A stretch of 64,000 nucleotides of DNA from Atopobium sp. oral taxon 199 str. F0494 (lineage in GTDB: Bacteria; Actinomycetota; Coriobacteriia; Coriobacteriales; Atopobiaceae): assembly GCF_000411555.1 (NCBI RefSeq), contig NZ_KE150486.1, forward strand, positions 620,001 through 684,000, written 5' to 3'. The position numbers and the translations under genes were made by a program. Below, in pieces: positions 44,238 to 52,844 of the stretch. Position 1 is the first letter of the stretch. Each line of letters begins with the position of its first letter. The notes under the pieces are model-generated. The model was given only the letters and a program-made list of their open reading frames with translations. It ran no database searches and was not told where the DNA came from.

Positions 44238-45041
44238 CTATTCTCCCTCTCGAAGAGGCTCCACGAACTCCATGGCATCATCGAGACGAATCACGGTGGC
44301 CTGTCCGTATCCCGCTCCTCCTACGGTTCCTGTGTCAATTCCCCATTTGTCATGTACGTTGCCCGTGGCGGGCGTAGCCCCAGCTCGAATATACTGCGCA
44401 AGACCCTCTTTGTTCTGAGCGCTTCTGTTAAAATCCGAGCCGCCAACTGACGCCAAGTAAGGCGTAGGAGTATGCCCACATATAACTATAGGCCCCCTGC
44501 CTTCCGCATCGATAAGCCCCGTCGGCCGAGACCAGAAATCTTCCCGAATCCACAACAAGTCATCTTCTTGCTGGTTTTCTACGAAAGCTCGAAGCGTCTC
44601 AAGAGTCCAGACGGGAGGCACCGGCGAAACACCCGCGCGAATCCCCGCGTGAACAAGAATGTAAGGGCGATTCTGCACTATACCCTCATGGTGCAACGGT
44701 AGATTGAAAAGCCATTGCGAAAGCTCGTGCAGTTTCTCATCGGACCAACCTTCCAGCTGATCAAGCGTTGCACCGCCGCCGTTGTAAAGCCACGTAATCA
44801 GCGCTTCCTTGTCATCGGCGTTGGCCAGAGCGCGGGCCATCATCTGCTCATGGTTGCCCTGCAGCATAACCACATGGGGCAATGACTTGACAACCTCCAC
44901 AACGCCCATCGGGTCAGGTCCGCGATCCACCATATCGCCAAGGCATATGAATTGATCATCCTCGGAAGGGGAAATTCGGTCAATCACCCGTTTCAGCGGC
45001 GCGCTGTGACCATGAATATCTGTAAAAACGTAAGTCGCCAC
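44238..45041 (-). CDS. Metallophosphoesterase, ApaH/PrpE-like
   Basis: This is a calcineurin-like phosphatase; substrates may be phosphoserine/threonine proteins or diadenosine tetraphosphate. The metal motifs FTDIHGHSAPLKRVI, GDMVDRGPDPMGVV, GNHEQMMA and VHAGIRAG are in order. The chosen GTG at 45039-45041 with AGGA five bases upstream gives 267 residues; the longer frame would overlap the previous gene by about 60 bases. Confidence 0.85.
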   Translation of the reverse strand: MATYVFTDIHGHSAPLKRVIDRISPSEDDQFICLGDMVDRGPDPMGVVEVVKSLPHVVMLQGNHEQMMARALANADDKEALITWLYNGGGATLDQLEGWSDEKLHELSQWLFNLPLHHEGIVQNRPYILVHAGIRAGVSPVPPVWTLETLRAFVENQQEDDLLWIREDFWSRPTGLIDAEGRGPIVICGHTPTPYLASVGGSDFNRSAQNKEGLAQYIRAGATPATGNVHDKWGIDTGTVGGAGYGQATVIRLDDAMEFVEPLREGE

Positions 45042-45048
45042 AAAAGTC

Positions 45049-46020
45049 CTAACGGTTGAGCAGCCTCGGGCCGTCCTCCAAAGACGGCTTGCCGTCAAAA
45101 TTGAGGCCATGCGTCAGGTTCTGAGCCGCCTCCAGGTTAAAGTCATGCGAGAAGAACGTATCAAGCGCATAGGGAACATTTGCCAGCGCAGCGTCATAGA
45201 GACTCCAGAAACTCTCATAGCGTTTCTCGCCTGTTGCAGGATCAATCCACATAGTACCCAAACGGTTATCGAAATCAGAATCAGCCGAGGCGCGTGGCCG
45301 GTGGGAAATAGCCTCCAGCAAAGAATACCGCTGCGTACCGAACGTACGCTCCATATGACTTAGCACCTTTATCTTTTTGCCGCTTGGCGAATATGCCAGA
45401 TGCTGCATCATGCGATTATCCACTACTGCTGACGAGAAGATCCTCGTATCAGTAGGCTGATCATACGTCCAGAGCAAAACATAGAAGTATACGCGATCAA
45501 GCACATAGAGCGTCCGAAGTGAAGCGCGCAGCGTTTCTGAATACGGGCGATACGTCTTGACGGTCTTGCCCGTCCGAGCGTAGAGGATTGCCTCATCAAG
45601 GTCGCGCTCTATCTCCGCATGCACCACAGGAGCCGCTTTTTCGTCCAGCCCCTCAACACCCATCGACGTCAGATTGTCCTGCAGAAAGAAAATGAATGGA
45701 TGCGTTGTGGTATCCAACAGATAATGACAGAGAAAACCCGCGATATACGCTCGCGCGACCGCCACGTCTTTCAGTGGCAAGGGCGCAATGGCATCCCGCA
45801 TAGACAACAACAATTCAGACGTACGCGCCTTGTGCATCAGCGAACCCATGGTAGCCCATCGATGCAGCAATGGATCGACCTGCAAGAAGAAGAGAGGGTC
45901 GGGGCCCTGATTGCCTAAAAGGAAGGCTTCCTGCTCTTCCATTGTGGCAAAGCCAAGCCTACCAGCCGCGATTTCAAAGGCGTCTTTGCCAAAGAAATCG
46001 TGAGTTAAAATTGCCGGCAT
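45049..46020 (-). CDS. Zinc-dependent phospholipase C-like protein
   Basis: A member of the zinc-dependent PLC fold; the real substrate is unknown. The His/Asp cluster is seen in THDFFGKDAFEIA, QGPDPLFFLQVDP, HKARTSELLLSM and GFLCHYLLDTTTHPF, matching metal-binding residues of this group. The length is 323 residues. No signal peptide is seen, so it is probably cytoplasmic. It lies 7 bases before the phosphoesterase. Confidence 0.75.
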   Translation of the reverse strand: MPAILTHDFFGKDAFEIAAGRLGFATMEEQEAFLLGNQGPDPLFFLQVDPLLHRWATMGSLMHKARTSELLLSMRDAIAPLPLKDVAVARAYIAGFLCHYLLDTTTHPFIFFLQDNLTSMGVEGLDEKAAPVVHAEIERDLDEAILYARTGKTVKTYRPYSETLRASLRTLYVLDRVYFYVLLWTYDQPTDTRIFSSAVVDNRMMQHLAYSPSGKKIKVLSHMERTFGTQRYSLLEAISHRPRASADSDFDNRLGTMWIDPATGEKRYESFWSLYDAALANVPYALDTFFSHDFNLEAAQNLTHGLNFDGKPSLEDGPRLLNR

Positions 46021-46221
46021 ACTCTCCTCCTTCTACATCTCACGTGCGCTCACAAAACGCATGCGCCTTGTTCGCTGCACATATCGCTACGCAGCGCTTC
46101 AAAATATAGTTGCCATTGTATACCCGCTTTCGGCCTCAACTATTTGAGCGCTTGCGTCTCTTTTGTGTTTCTTGCTTGTCCAAGCGCCTGCACTCCCAAG
46201 GTAAGCGCTCCGAGAACACCC

Positions 46222-46428
46222 CTACGCTAGATGAGCCTCATAACCAGCGTCCTCCACTGCCTTGACGAGCTTCTCGCCAGAAACATCGCTGTCAAGCTCA
46301 ATAACGGCGGACTTTTCTTCAAGTGAAACTTCCGCCTTGACAACGCCCTCAATGGCCTCAAGAGCCTTGGTGACGTGCATGACGCAATGCTTGCAGCTCA
46401 TTCCTTCAACATTCAGTTTCTTTTCCAT
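46222..46428 (-). CDS. Possible internal CopZ copper chaperone made from the 3' end of copA
   Basis: Inside copA, in the same frame, an ATG at 46426-46428 is preceded by AAGGAAAGGAAAAACGTC, a plausible ribosome site. It would make a free 68-residue protein that begins [15 protein letters not shown] and is a complete CopZ-like metallochaperone. The linker before it looks like a low-conservation spacer ([17 protein letters not shown]). Whether it is made separately is inference. Confidence 0.5.
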   Translation of the reverse strand: MEKKLNVEGMSCKHCVMHVTKALEAIEGVVKAEVSLEEKSAVIELDSDVSGEKLVKAVEDAGYEAHLA

Positions 46429-48840
46429 GACGTTTTTCCTTTCCTTCACTGCAGATGCAGCTGTTACAGATGACAGAGTCGAACTTGCGACAAACCCTGA
46501 TTGGACTTGAGTTTTTATGGGTTCTACTCGGTTGATATCAATTTCTTTTGGTTTCCATGTGCGCAGGCGCAGCGCGTTAGTTACCACAAAAACTGACGAG
46601 AAGCCCATGGCTGCAGCGCCTATCATCGGGTTGAGCGTTATCCCCAAGGGCGCCAGAAGACCCATGGCCACAGGAATACAAACCGTATTGTAGAAAAGCG
46701 CCCAGAAGAGGTTTTGCTTGATATTTCTCATGGTAGCTCTTGAGAGTTCTATTGCTCGAACAACGTCAGCGGGATCAGAGTGCATGAGTACGATGTCTGC
46801 CGAACTGATAGCAACATCGGTGCCTGCTCCAATCGCAACGCCAATGTTTGCGCGGGCAAGAGCTGGAGCATCATTGATGCCATCGCCAACCATAATGACA
46901 TGTTCGCCGGACTCTTGAAGGCGACGGATCTGAAGTTCTTTTTCGCTTGGCAAGACATCAGAAATTACCTGATTAACTTTAAGTTTCTGTCCGATGACGG
47001 CAGCTGTAGTTGCTTGATCACCCGTAAGCATGACAGATTTGATGCCCAAAGCTCGAAGCCGTGTGATTGTTTCTTCGCTTGTCGGCTTAACTTCATCCGC
47101 AACAGCAATGAGCCCGATGAGCTTGCCGTCTTTTGCAAAAAAGAGCGGCGTTTTCGCATCAGCGGCAAGGGTATCCGCATGTTGGATAAGTTCGCCCAGA
47201 ATGACGCTTTCCTGCTCCATAAGACGAGCGTTTCCCGCAACAATCTTAGAACCTGCATTCGTTGCCGTAAGACCGCCGCCAGCCACCTGTTCAAAATCCT
47301 GGAGCTTGAGGTTCTTCTCGGCAGCAGTGCAGGCTTCGGCATATTCTTCCTCAGCATACTCAACGATAGCTTGCGCCAGAGGATGCTCACTTTTGCGTTC
47401 AATCGCAGCCGCCAGCTCAATAAGATCTTGCTTGCGTACGCCTTTTGCCGCAATGACATCGGTTACGCCGGGTCTGCCCTCGGTAAGCGTTCCTGTCTTA
47501 TCGAAAACAACAGTCGTTGCATTGACCGTACCTTCAAGAGCCTCAGCGGACTTGACGAGAATGCCATGAGAAGCCCCGAGGCCAGTGCCAACCATAATCG
47601 CGGTAGGCGTCGCAAGTCCAAGCGCGCAGGGGCAAGAAATAACCAGTACGGATACCGCGTGAGAAAGTGCAACAGCAACATCGCCCGGCGCAAAGACAAC
47701 CAGCCAGCCGATAAACGTCACAAGTGCCAAAGCGATGACCACCGGAACAAACACGCCTGCAATAGCATCGGCAAGACGCTCAACAGGCGCTTTAGAGCTT
47801 GTCGCCTCATCGACAAGATGGATAATGTTAGCAAGGGTCGTATCGTCGCCAACAGCCAGCGCTTGCATTTTGAACCACCCGCTGGTAGAAGTCGTAGCGC
47901 CGGTTACATGTGAATCCACCGTCTTTTCTACAGGAAGCGGCTCGCCCGTAATGGCTGATTCGTCTACCAAAGCTTGTCCCTCGCACACGACGCCATCTAC
48001 GGGAATGGATTCTCCGGCGCGAACTACCAGGATATCGCCTGTGTGAACAGAATCGATTGGAACAACTTCTTCCTTGCCGTGACGCTCCACCGTAGCAGTC
48101 TGAGGCGCTAAGTTCATAAGAGCTTCAATAGCGCCTGTCGTGCGACCCTTCGCGCGAGCTTCAAAGAATTTACCAAGCGTAATGAGGGTGAGAATCAAGC
48201 CGGCCGATTCAAAGTACATGCCGTGCATAGCGGCGTGAGCAGCTTGCATATCCCCTGTCGCAAATGCGTCTGCCATCTGATAGAGACTTACCACACTATA
48301 GGCAAAACTTGCGGAGGAGCCTAAGGCGATAAGGGCGTCCATGTTGGGAGCTCCGTGAATAAGCGAGCGAAAACCGCCGATAAAATAGGAGCGATTGATA
48401 CACAGTATCGGAACACAAAGCAGAAGCTCAGTCAGAGCTAAGTTCAACATGTTTCGCATGCCCACAAGCTGCGGCGGAACAGGCAAGCCAAGCATACCTC
48501 CCATAGCGATGTAAAAGAGAGGAACCGCCGCTACCAATGAGCCTATGAGCTGCCTCTTTTTTGATTCTACTTCCTTTTGAGAGGCATCAGCGACAGCGGT
48601 TTCTTTTGAGACCGCAGCTGCCGATTCTAAGCGAAGATGCGCTTCATAGCCTGCTTTGGAAACCGCCGTGCTCACCTCTTGGAGGGTCTCCTCGCCACCG
48701 TCATAGTCGATTTCCATTGAGTTTTTAAGCAGATTGACACGAGCCGCAGACACACCGGACACAGAAGACGCAGCCTTTTCTACGTGAGCCGCACAGCTCG
48801 CGCACGTCATACCAGATATATCAAAAGTTTTCTGATTCAT
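46222..48840 (-). CDS. copA: Copper-exporting P1B-type ATPase with an extra C-terminal CopZ domain
   Basis: It exports Cu(I) across the membrane. An N-terminal heavy-metal domain has [13 protein letters not shown], followed by eight membrane segments with the Cu signature [12 protein letters not shown], the phosphorylation site [10 protein letters not shown], and [22 protein letters not shown] is the nucleotide site. After the last membrane helix, a short linker leads to a second metal domain [16 protein letters not shown] at the C-terminus, an unusual place. The total is 872 residues. It lies 14 bases after csoR in one operon. Confidence 0.94.
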   Translation of the reverse strand: MNQKTFDISGMTCASCAAHVEKAASSVSGVSAARVNLLKNSMEIDYDGGEETLQEVSTAVSKAGYEAHLRLESAAAVSKETAVADASQKEVESKKRQLIGSLVAAVPLFYIAMGGMLGLPVPPQLVGMRNMLNLALTELLLCVPILCINRSYFIGGFRSLIHGAPNMDALIALGSSASFAYSVVSLYQMADAFATGDMQAAHAAMHGMYFESAGLILTLITLGKFFEARAKGRTTGAIEALMNLAPQTATVERHGKEEVVPIDSVHTGDILVVRAGESIPVDGVVCEGQALVDESAITGEPLPVEKTVDSHVTGATTSTSGWFKMQALAVGDDTTLANIIHLVDEATSSKAPVERLADAIAGVFVPVVIALALVTFIGWLVVFAPGDVAVALSHAVSVLVISCPCALGLATPTAIMVGTGLGASHGILVKSAEALEGTVNATTVVFDKTGTLTEGRPGVTDVIAAKGVRKQDLIELAAAIERKSEHPLAQAIVEYAEEEYAEACTAAEKNLKLQDFEQVAGGGLTATNAGSKIVAGNARLMEQESVILGELIQHADTLAADAKTPLFFAKDGKLIGLIAVADEVKPTSEETITRLRALGIKSVMLTGDQATTAAVIGQKLKVNQVISDVLPSEKELQIRRLQESGEHVIMVGDGINDAPALARANIGVAIGAGTDVAISSADIVLMHSDPADVVRAIELSRATMRNIKQNLFWALFYNTVCIPVAMGLLAPLGITLNPMIGAAAMGFSSVFVVTNALRLRTWKPKEIDINRVEPIKTQVQSGFVASSTLSSVTAASAVKERKNVMEKKLNVEGMSCKHCVMHVTKALEAIEGVVKAEVSLEEKSAVIELDSDVSGEKLVKAVEDAGYEAHLA

Positions 48841-48854
48841 TTCCCAGTGCCACC

Positions 48855-49244
48855 TTACATGAACTTCTTGAAGAGATCCATAACTTCATCGATAACTTCG
48901 GTATCGCCTTGCCGCACCCGATCAACTACGCAAGACGTAAGATGATCGCGCATAATCTCTCTGGAAACCGCCTTTACCGCAGATTCCACCGCCGCAAGTT
49001 GGATAAGGACGTCTCCGCAGTAGCGATCCTCCTCAACCATGTTTTTAATACCGTTGAGCTGACCAATCACACGGTTGATGCGTCGTGATACGCCAGATTT
49101 AAGCTCTTGAGAGCGCGGTTTATCCTTACGCGAGCAGCAGGAATTGTTTGAAGCAATCTGATTGCTCGCAGCTGAGCCTTCAGATAGCGTATGTTGTGGT
49201 TTGCCATGTACAACAGCTCGAATAAGCCTCTCTGATGATGACAT
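48855..49244 (-). CDS. csoR: Copper-sensing transcriptional repressor, CsoR family
   Basis: It represses copA until Cu(I) binds. The four-helix DUF156 core has [27 protein letters not shown] with the first Cu Cys, and [13 protein letters not shown] with the His and second Cys. The protein has an extra N-terminal tail of about 50 residues with two adjacent Cys. The ATG at 49242-49244 is chosen for AAGGG upstream; an earlier in-frame ATG exists. It is the first gene of csoR-copA. Confidence 0.9.
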   Translation of the reverse strand: MSSSERLIRAVVHGKPQHTLSEGSAASNQIASNNSCCSRKDKPRSQELKSGVSRRINRVIGQLNGIKNMVEEDRYCGDVLIQLAAVESAVKAVSREIMRDHLTSCVVDRVRQGDTEVIDEVMDLFKKFM

Positions 49245-49371
49245 GCGCTTCCCTTTCCGTACAGCAACCCTTTGCAGGCACTCTTTTTGCAACATCTCGC
49301 ATATACATGCCTCTAGGTGGCTCTTGATCGTAGTCTTTCTGTATCAACCTGCATCCTAGGTTTTTCTACCA

Positions 49372-49400
49372 ATCATAATACCCCCTAGGGGCATTTTCAA
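49372..49400 (-). promoter_or_regulatory. csoR-copA promoter with a CsoR-like operator filling the spacer
   Basis: On the minus strand TTGAAA (49395-49400) and TATGAT (49372-49377) are exactly 17 bases apart, and the spacer itself is ATACCCCCTAGGGGCAT on the plus strand (49378-49394). That sequence is the pseudo-palindromic type of CsoR operators. Binding there would block RNA polymerase, as expected for a copper-derepressed operon. Confidence 0.75.
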
Positions 49401-49404
49401 ACAG

Positions 49405-49444
49405 GTAAAAAAGTGACGGCCACCTCGCTGTGAAGTGGCCGTCA
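49405..49444 (-). terminator. Terminator of the VWA protein gene
   Basis: TGACGGCCAC (49414-49423) pairs perfectly with GTGGCCGTCA (49435-49444) and on the minus strand is followed by a T-run (plus-strand A's at about 49407-49412). Confidence 0.85.
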
Positions 49445-49476
49445 ATGACGTTTCCTCTATGCTGCGGCGCGTAAGC

Positions 49477-51177
49477 CTAGTGCTTCTTCAACACCTTCAC
49501 GCCCACAGCCGTACCAATGGCCGCCGTGCCGACAAGCGCCGTCGTAATGAACGGCAGAAAGCTCACCGGATCACCCATCTGAGGCAATGCTCCACGGGAC
49601 CTGGTCTTGGTCGCGGGAGTCTTGGAAGCAGGAGACTTTTCTTCCGGCTTTCCAGGCTTTTCTGGATTGTTTGGCGCCTTAACGGTATACGCCAGCTTTG
49701 GAACATCAAAGTTTTCCGCTGCACCCTGAACACCTGCGGAATTGACAGGCAAAAGCGTTGCTTCGGTGTTGGTGGCAAGCTCGTAGTCGCCCGGCGCGGT
49801 CGGAGCCTTCGTCAATGTAACGTCATACGTCAGTTTCACAGGCGCAAAGTTGGAAACCGGCTCGTGCGCGGTGAATTCAAAGGTATCCGTATCCGCGTTA
49901 TAAGCCAAGGTGAAACGAGCATTTGTGGATCCTGTGCTATGGAAGCTCCAGGTATTCTCGCTCTCTTTCGTAGCTTCAAGCTGTTCGTCACCAACGCTAA
50001 CTTTTGCTGTTCCAGGGATGAAGTCGAAATCGTAGTTGTCGCCCTTGCCCATAGAATCAGTAATCTTAGATCCTGTGCCACAGGCGTACAGGATGTTATT
50101 GGTAATCTGCGTGAAGTCAAGCGACGCACCTCCATTGAGCTGGTTCATAAACTTGACCGAGAAGTCAGAGTCACTGCCCGTACGCACGGCATAGCAGGTA
50201 TAACCGCTACCCTTCAAAGCCTGCCATACGGTATAAGCCTCATAAACCGCGCGGTCAGGAGCCATGGCGTGGTCAGCTTGGGTTCCATGCTCAATGAACG
50301 CGAAACTTGGATCGGTGATGGCTCCCGTCACAGGATCTTTCACCTGGCTTGTAGCGTCATTGCCGTAGGTTGTGAAGTCGCGCGCATATGTGTCACCGTC
50401 GTGCGCAACCCATCCGATGAGGTGGGAATAGTAGGTGTCCCAATCGCCGTAAGGCATGGCATAGGTGCTTGAAGTAGGCGTACGCGCCTGACGCCATTCA
50501 TCAATCATGCCGAAGTACACGAAGTTCTTCGGGTCAATTGTACTTGCGGCCTGCTGAGACGTCGGATCGGTGTATGAATACTGATAGTAGATGTCCTTTA
50601 CTATACCGTCCTCGGCTGTAAACAGACGCGTCAGACCGTCACTTACCAGAATGACATACTTGCGTTTCGCAGGTGTAGCCGTATCCGCGTCCAGCATGTC
50701 CTGAGCCTTAGCTAGGCCGCCCTGCATGTTCGTACCGGAGTTCAAACTTCCTGTGTAGCCTCCTGAGATGGCGTTCTTGAACGTGTCAACATTGCCGGCG
50801 TTCAGTTCCGACAGGTCCTTTTCTACATGACCGTCGCCTCTAAACGACACGACACCCACCTTCACACGATCGGTACCCGATACTTCAGTAACAAGCCTGT
50901 CAAGCGTTGCTTTAGCATCGTTGATGGCATCGTCGCTGCAACTTGAATTGTCCACGACGAACACAACATCAGCTGAAAGCTTGGACTCGGGACTCGAAAG
51001 CTGGAGCGTGACGCGAGCGGTCTTGCCCTCGTCAATCCATGTTGCTGTCTTCGATTTTGAAATTGTGTCTGCCCATGCAGATGTTGGAAGCGCGATGAAG
51101 CAGGTTGTAACGAGCATAACGGCGCATGTGAGAATCAGAATTCCCTTCTTGCGCAGTGACGGTACGGTTTCCCTCAT
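49477..51177 (-). CDS. VWA-domain cell-wall-anchored surface protein
   Basis: Probably a sortase-anchored adhesin or pilus-like subunit. A signal peptide is at the start (CAVMLVTTCFIALPTSAWAD). The von Willebrand A domain follows (SADVVFVVDNSSCSDDAI, later LNSGTNMQGGL and VILVSDGLTRL). Its metal-site DxSxS motif has Cys in the last Ser position. The C-terminus has a Pro/Lys-rich stretch, the sortase-like LPQMGD, a hydrophobic helix and the basic end VLKKH. The length is 566 residues. It stands alone with its own promoter and terminator; no sortase gene is in the window. Confidence 0.82.
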   Translation of the reverse strand: MRETVPSLRKKGILILTCAVMLVTTCFIALPTSAWADTISKSKTATWIDEGKTARVTLQLSSPESKLSADVVFVVDNSSCSDDAINDAKATLDRLVTEVSGTDRVKVGVVSFRGDGHVEKDLSELNAGNVDTFKNAISGGYTGSLNSGTNMQGGLAKAQDMLDADTATPAKRKYVILVSDGLTRLFTAEDGIVKDIYYQYSYTDPTSQQAASTIDPKNFVYFGMIDEWRQARTPTSSTYAMPYGDWDTYYSHLIGWVAHDGDTYARDFTTYGNDATSQVKDPVTGAITDPSFAFIEHGTQADHAMAPDRAVYEAYTVWQALKGSGYTCYAVRTGSDSDFSVKFMNQLNGGASLDFTQITNNILYACGTGSKITDSMGKGDNYDFDFIPGTAKVSVGDEQLEATKESENTWSFHSTGSTNARFTLAYNADTDTFEFTAHEPVSNFAPVKLTYDVTLTKAPTAPGDYELATNTEATLLPVNSAGVQGAAENFDVPKLAYTVKAPNNPEKPGKPEEKSPASKTPATKTRSRGALPQMGDPVSFLPFITTALVGTAAIGTAVGVKVLKKH

Positions 51178-51226
51178 TGCGATCTCTCTTTCTCTATGGA
51201 GATTTTATGAATATACTAATGCACAC

Positions 51227-51232
51227 ATTATA
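51227..51232 (-). promoter_or_regulatory. -10 element of the VWA gene promoter
   Basis: On the minus strand TATAAT lies about 50 bases upstream of the ATG. No clear -35 element is seen at the usual distance. Confidence 0.45.
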
Positions 51233-51291
51233 TGCTCGTATAGCGATAAAAGTGACGAAATTTTAAATCCAGTATAATTTTTTCCTGCAAA

Positions 51292-51358
51292 GGAGATTGA
51301 TATAGGCTACAAACTAAGGCTAAAAGAGATTCGGAACGAGCGAAAAACTAGGAAAAGA
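51292..51358 (+). pseudogene. Remnant of an XRE-type HTH regulator start
   Basis: The plus strand has TATAAT at about 51273-51278, then AAAGGAG, then six bases, then an ATA codon followed by GYKLRLKEIRNERK, the usual start of an XRE-type helix-turn-helix protein. The start codon would have been ATG. The frame then becomes poly-Lys/Arg and runs into the tRNA terminator. I read it as a decayed 5' fragment. It is only about 19 codons, so chance is not excluded. Confidence 0.35.
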
Positions 51359-51364
51359 AAGAAA

Positions 51365-51399
51365 AAAGCAGCCGCTACAAAGCGACTGCCTAATTTTTT
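51365..51399. terminator. Terminator downstream of tRNA-Thr
   Basis: GCAGCCGC and GCGACTGC form an 8-bp stem with one G-T type mismatch; T-runs lie on both sides, so it may work in both directions. It lies just past the tRNA 3' end. Confidence 0.8.
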
Positions 51400-51400
51400 A

Positions 51401-51476
51401 TGGAGCCAGCTACCAGACTTGAACTGGTGACCCCCGCTTTACGAGAGCGGTGCTCTACCAACTGAGCTAAGCTGGC
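51401..51476 (-). tRNA. tRNA-Thr (anticodon CGT)
   Basis: The 76-base cloverleaf is complete on the minus strand. The acceptor stem is GCCAGCT/AGCTGGC, the D stem GCTC/GAGC, the anticodon stem CCGCT/AGCGG with loop CTCGTAA, the T stem ACCAG/CTGGT, and CCA is encoded. Anticodon CGT reads ACG (Thr). Confidence 0.97.
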
Positions 51477-51533
51477 ACATGTGCGATGCGAAAACTTCTT
51501 GATACACAGCTACGCAAGCATATGCGGCTAACA

Positions 51534-51562
51534 ACTATACGGGGAACATCGTTGCATTTCAA
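51534..51562 (-). promoter_or_regulatory. Promoter of tRNA-Thr
   Basis: On the minus strand TTGAAA (51557-51562) and TATAGT (51534-51539) are 17 bases apart, ending 58 bases before the tRNA 5' end. Confidence 0.7.
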
Positions 51563-51570
51563 GCCATAAT

Positions 51571-52760
51571 TTAGAGAAGCCGTAAAATACCCCTTACAAG
51601 CCGCTCGAAATCATCCGCATAGCGTTTTGCAGCTTCAAGAACGCTCTTGTGGGTGGTACCGCGCGCGCCAGCGGGATTGGCGGCTAGCGTCAGTCCAAGC
51701 ACGTTCATGCCAAGCGCACGGGCCATAATAACCTCAAGCGCCGTCGAAACGCCCGCATAAGAAACATTCATGGCACGCAACATATTGACCTCAGCAGGAG
51801 TTTCAAAATTAGGGCCGAGAAGACCGGCGAAAATTCCTTCTTCTACGGTAATGCCTAAATCATCCGCAACACCGCGTGCAAGTGTACGGAGATAAGGAGA
51901 ATATGCGTCGTTCATGTCGACAAAAGGAGTTTTAACGTTCTTGAGACCCGCCCATTCGGCAAGAGGGTTGGTACCGGTAAGATTGATTTGATCGGTGATG
52001 ATGCCAAGACCGGTACCGGCGTTTCCCGGTACAGAACCAGTAGCGCCTGCAAAATGATGTCCCGGCAGCCCAGGTGATGGGCGTGCTGAACCAGCGCGGT
52101 CACTTCGGCAGCAGAATATCCCTGGTAGAGATGGACACGTCCCGGATACACCACCACGGGAACATCATCAATAGTGCCAATGGTCGCCTCGAACTTGTGC
52201 CCGTCAACAGGCTGAGCATCAATCGGAAAACCATCGATATCACGATAATCAATACGCCGCACAGGCTTCACAAGACGTGCCAGATGCCCTAAGCCTGTTC
52301 CAAGAACAAGCGCAACAGGATGTTCAACAGACGGCTTTACTGACTCAACGGTCTTCTCGGTAACCACGCAAATCCCCTCCTCCTCCAGACGACGGGCAAA
52401 TACGCCCTCGCCAGAGATTACTTTTCCAGAGTAGGTACCATCATAAATCTCATGCACGCCGCAAGACGGGCTTCTGGCCTTCAAAACGGCAAGCGTCGCG
52501 CCAAACTCTTTAACGGTAGCAAGGGCACACTGAGATCCTCGCTCAAAGTCAGCGGTAACATCGAGGCCATTTTTGAGCCACACCCGGTTGCCGCGTTGCT
52601 CAGCAGGCGGTCGCGGTACAGGCAAGTCGGCGGATGTCTCAGGACAAACGCACACCGCCTCAGTCTTTGCAGCGAGCTCTTGAACAGCGCGAGTAAGCTT
52701 AGAGCTGCCATCATAGCGAACGGGCCATCCTGCTAAACAAGCGCTCAAGGCAATCCTCAT
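51571..52760 (-). pseudogene. Frameshifted fusion of a TudS/DUF523 domain and purine nucleoside phosphorylase
   Basis: The first half (from 52760) is a DUF523 domain of the 2-thiouracil desulfurase (TudS) kind: SACLAGWPVRYDG, VCVCPETSAD and LKARSPSCGVHEIYDG carry the three Cys that hold an iron-sulfur cluster in that family. The second half is purine nucleoside phosphorylase, starting LVLGTGLGHLARLV and with PNFETPAEVNMLR and STALEVIMARALG. At about 52042-52043 one base is missing. The frame leaves the family (QALLVLY) and returns in another frame (ATGSVPGNAG, then ITDQINLTGTNPLAEW). The two reading frames are 51912-52760 and 51571-51915. The two domains may be intact in relatives, so this may be a real mutation or a sequencing error. 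Confidence 0.78.
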
Positions 52761-52783
52761 TGCAGTCCTTACTTCTTACCTGA

Positions 52784-52820
52784 AAGAAAAACCTGCAATC
52801 ATGCAGTTGATTGCAGGTTT
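52784..52820 (-). terminator. Terminator of the PrsA/SurA-like gene
   Basis: AAACCTGCAATC (52789-52800) and GATTGCAGGTTT (52809-52820) form a perfect 12-bp stem with an 8-base loop; on the minus strand a T-run follows (TTTTTCTTT). Confidence 0.85.
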
Positions 52821-52844
52821 TTGCGGTCATACGAAAATACAAAC

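Noticed and set aside
52030-52050. Programmed frameshift between the phosphorylase halves
   Set aside because: No slippery heptamer or downstream structure was seen. A single-base loss is the simpler reading.
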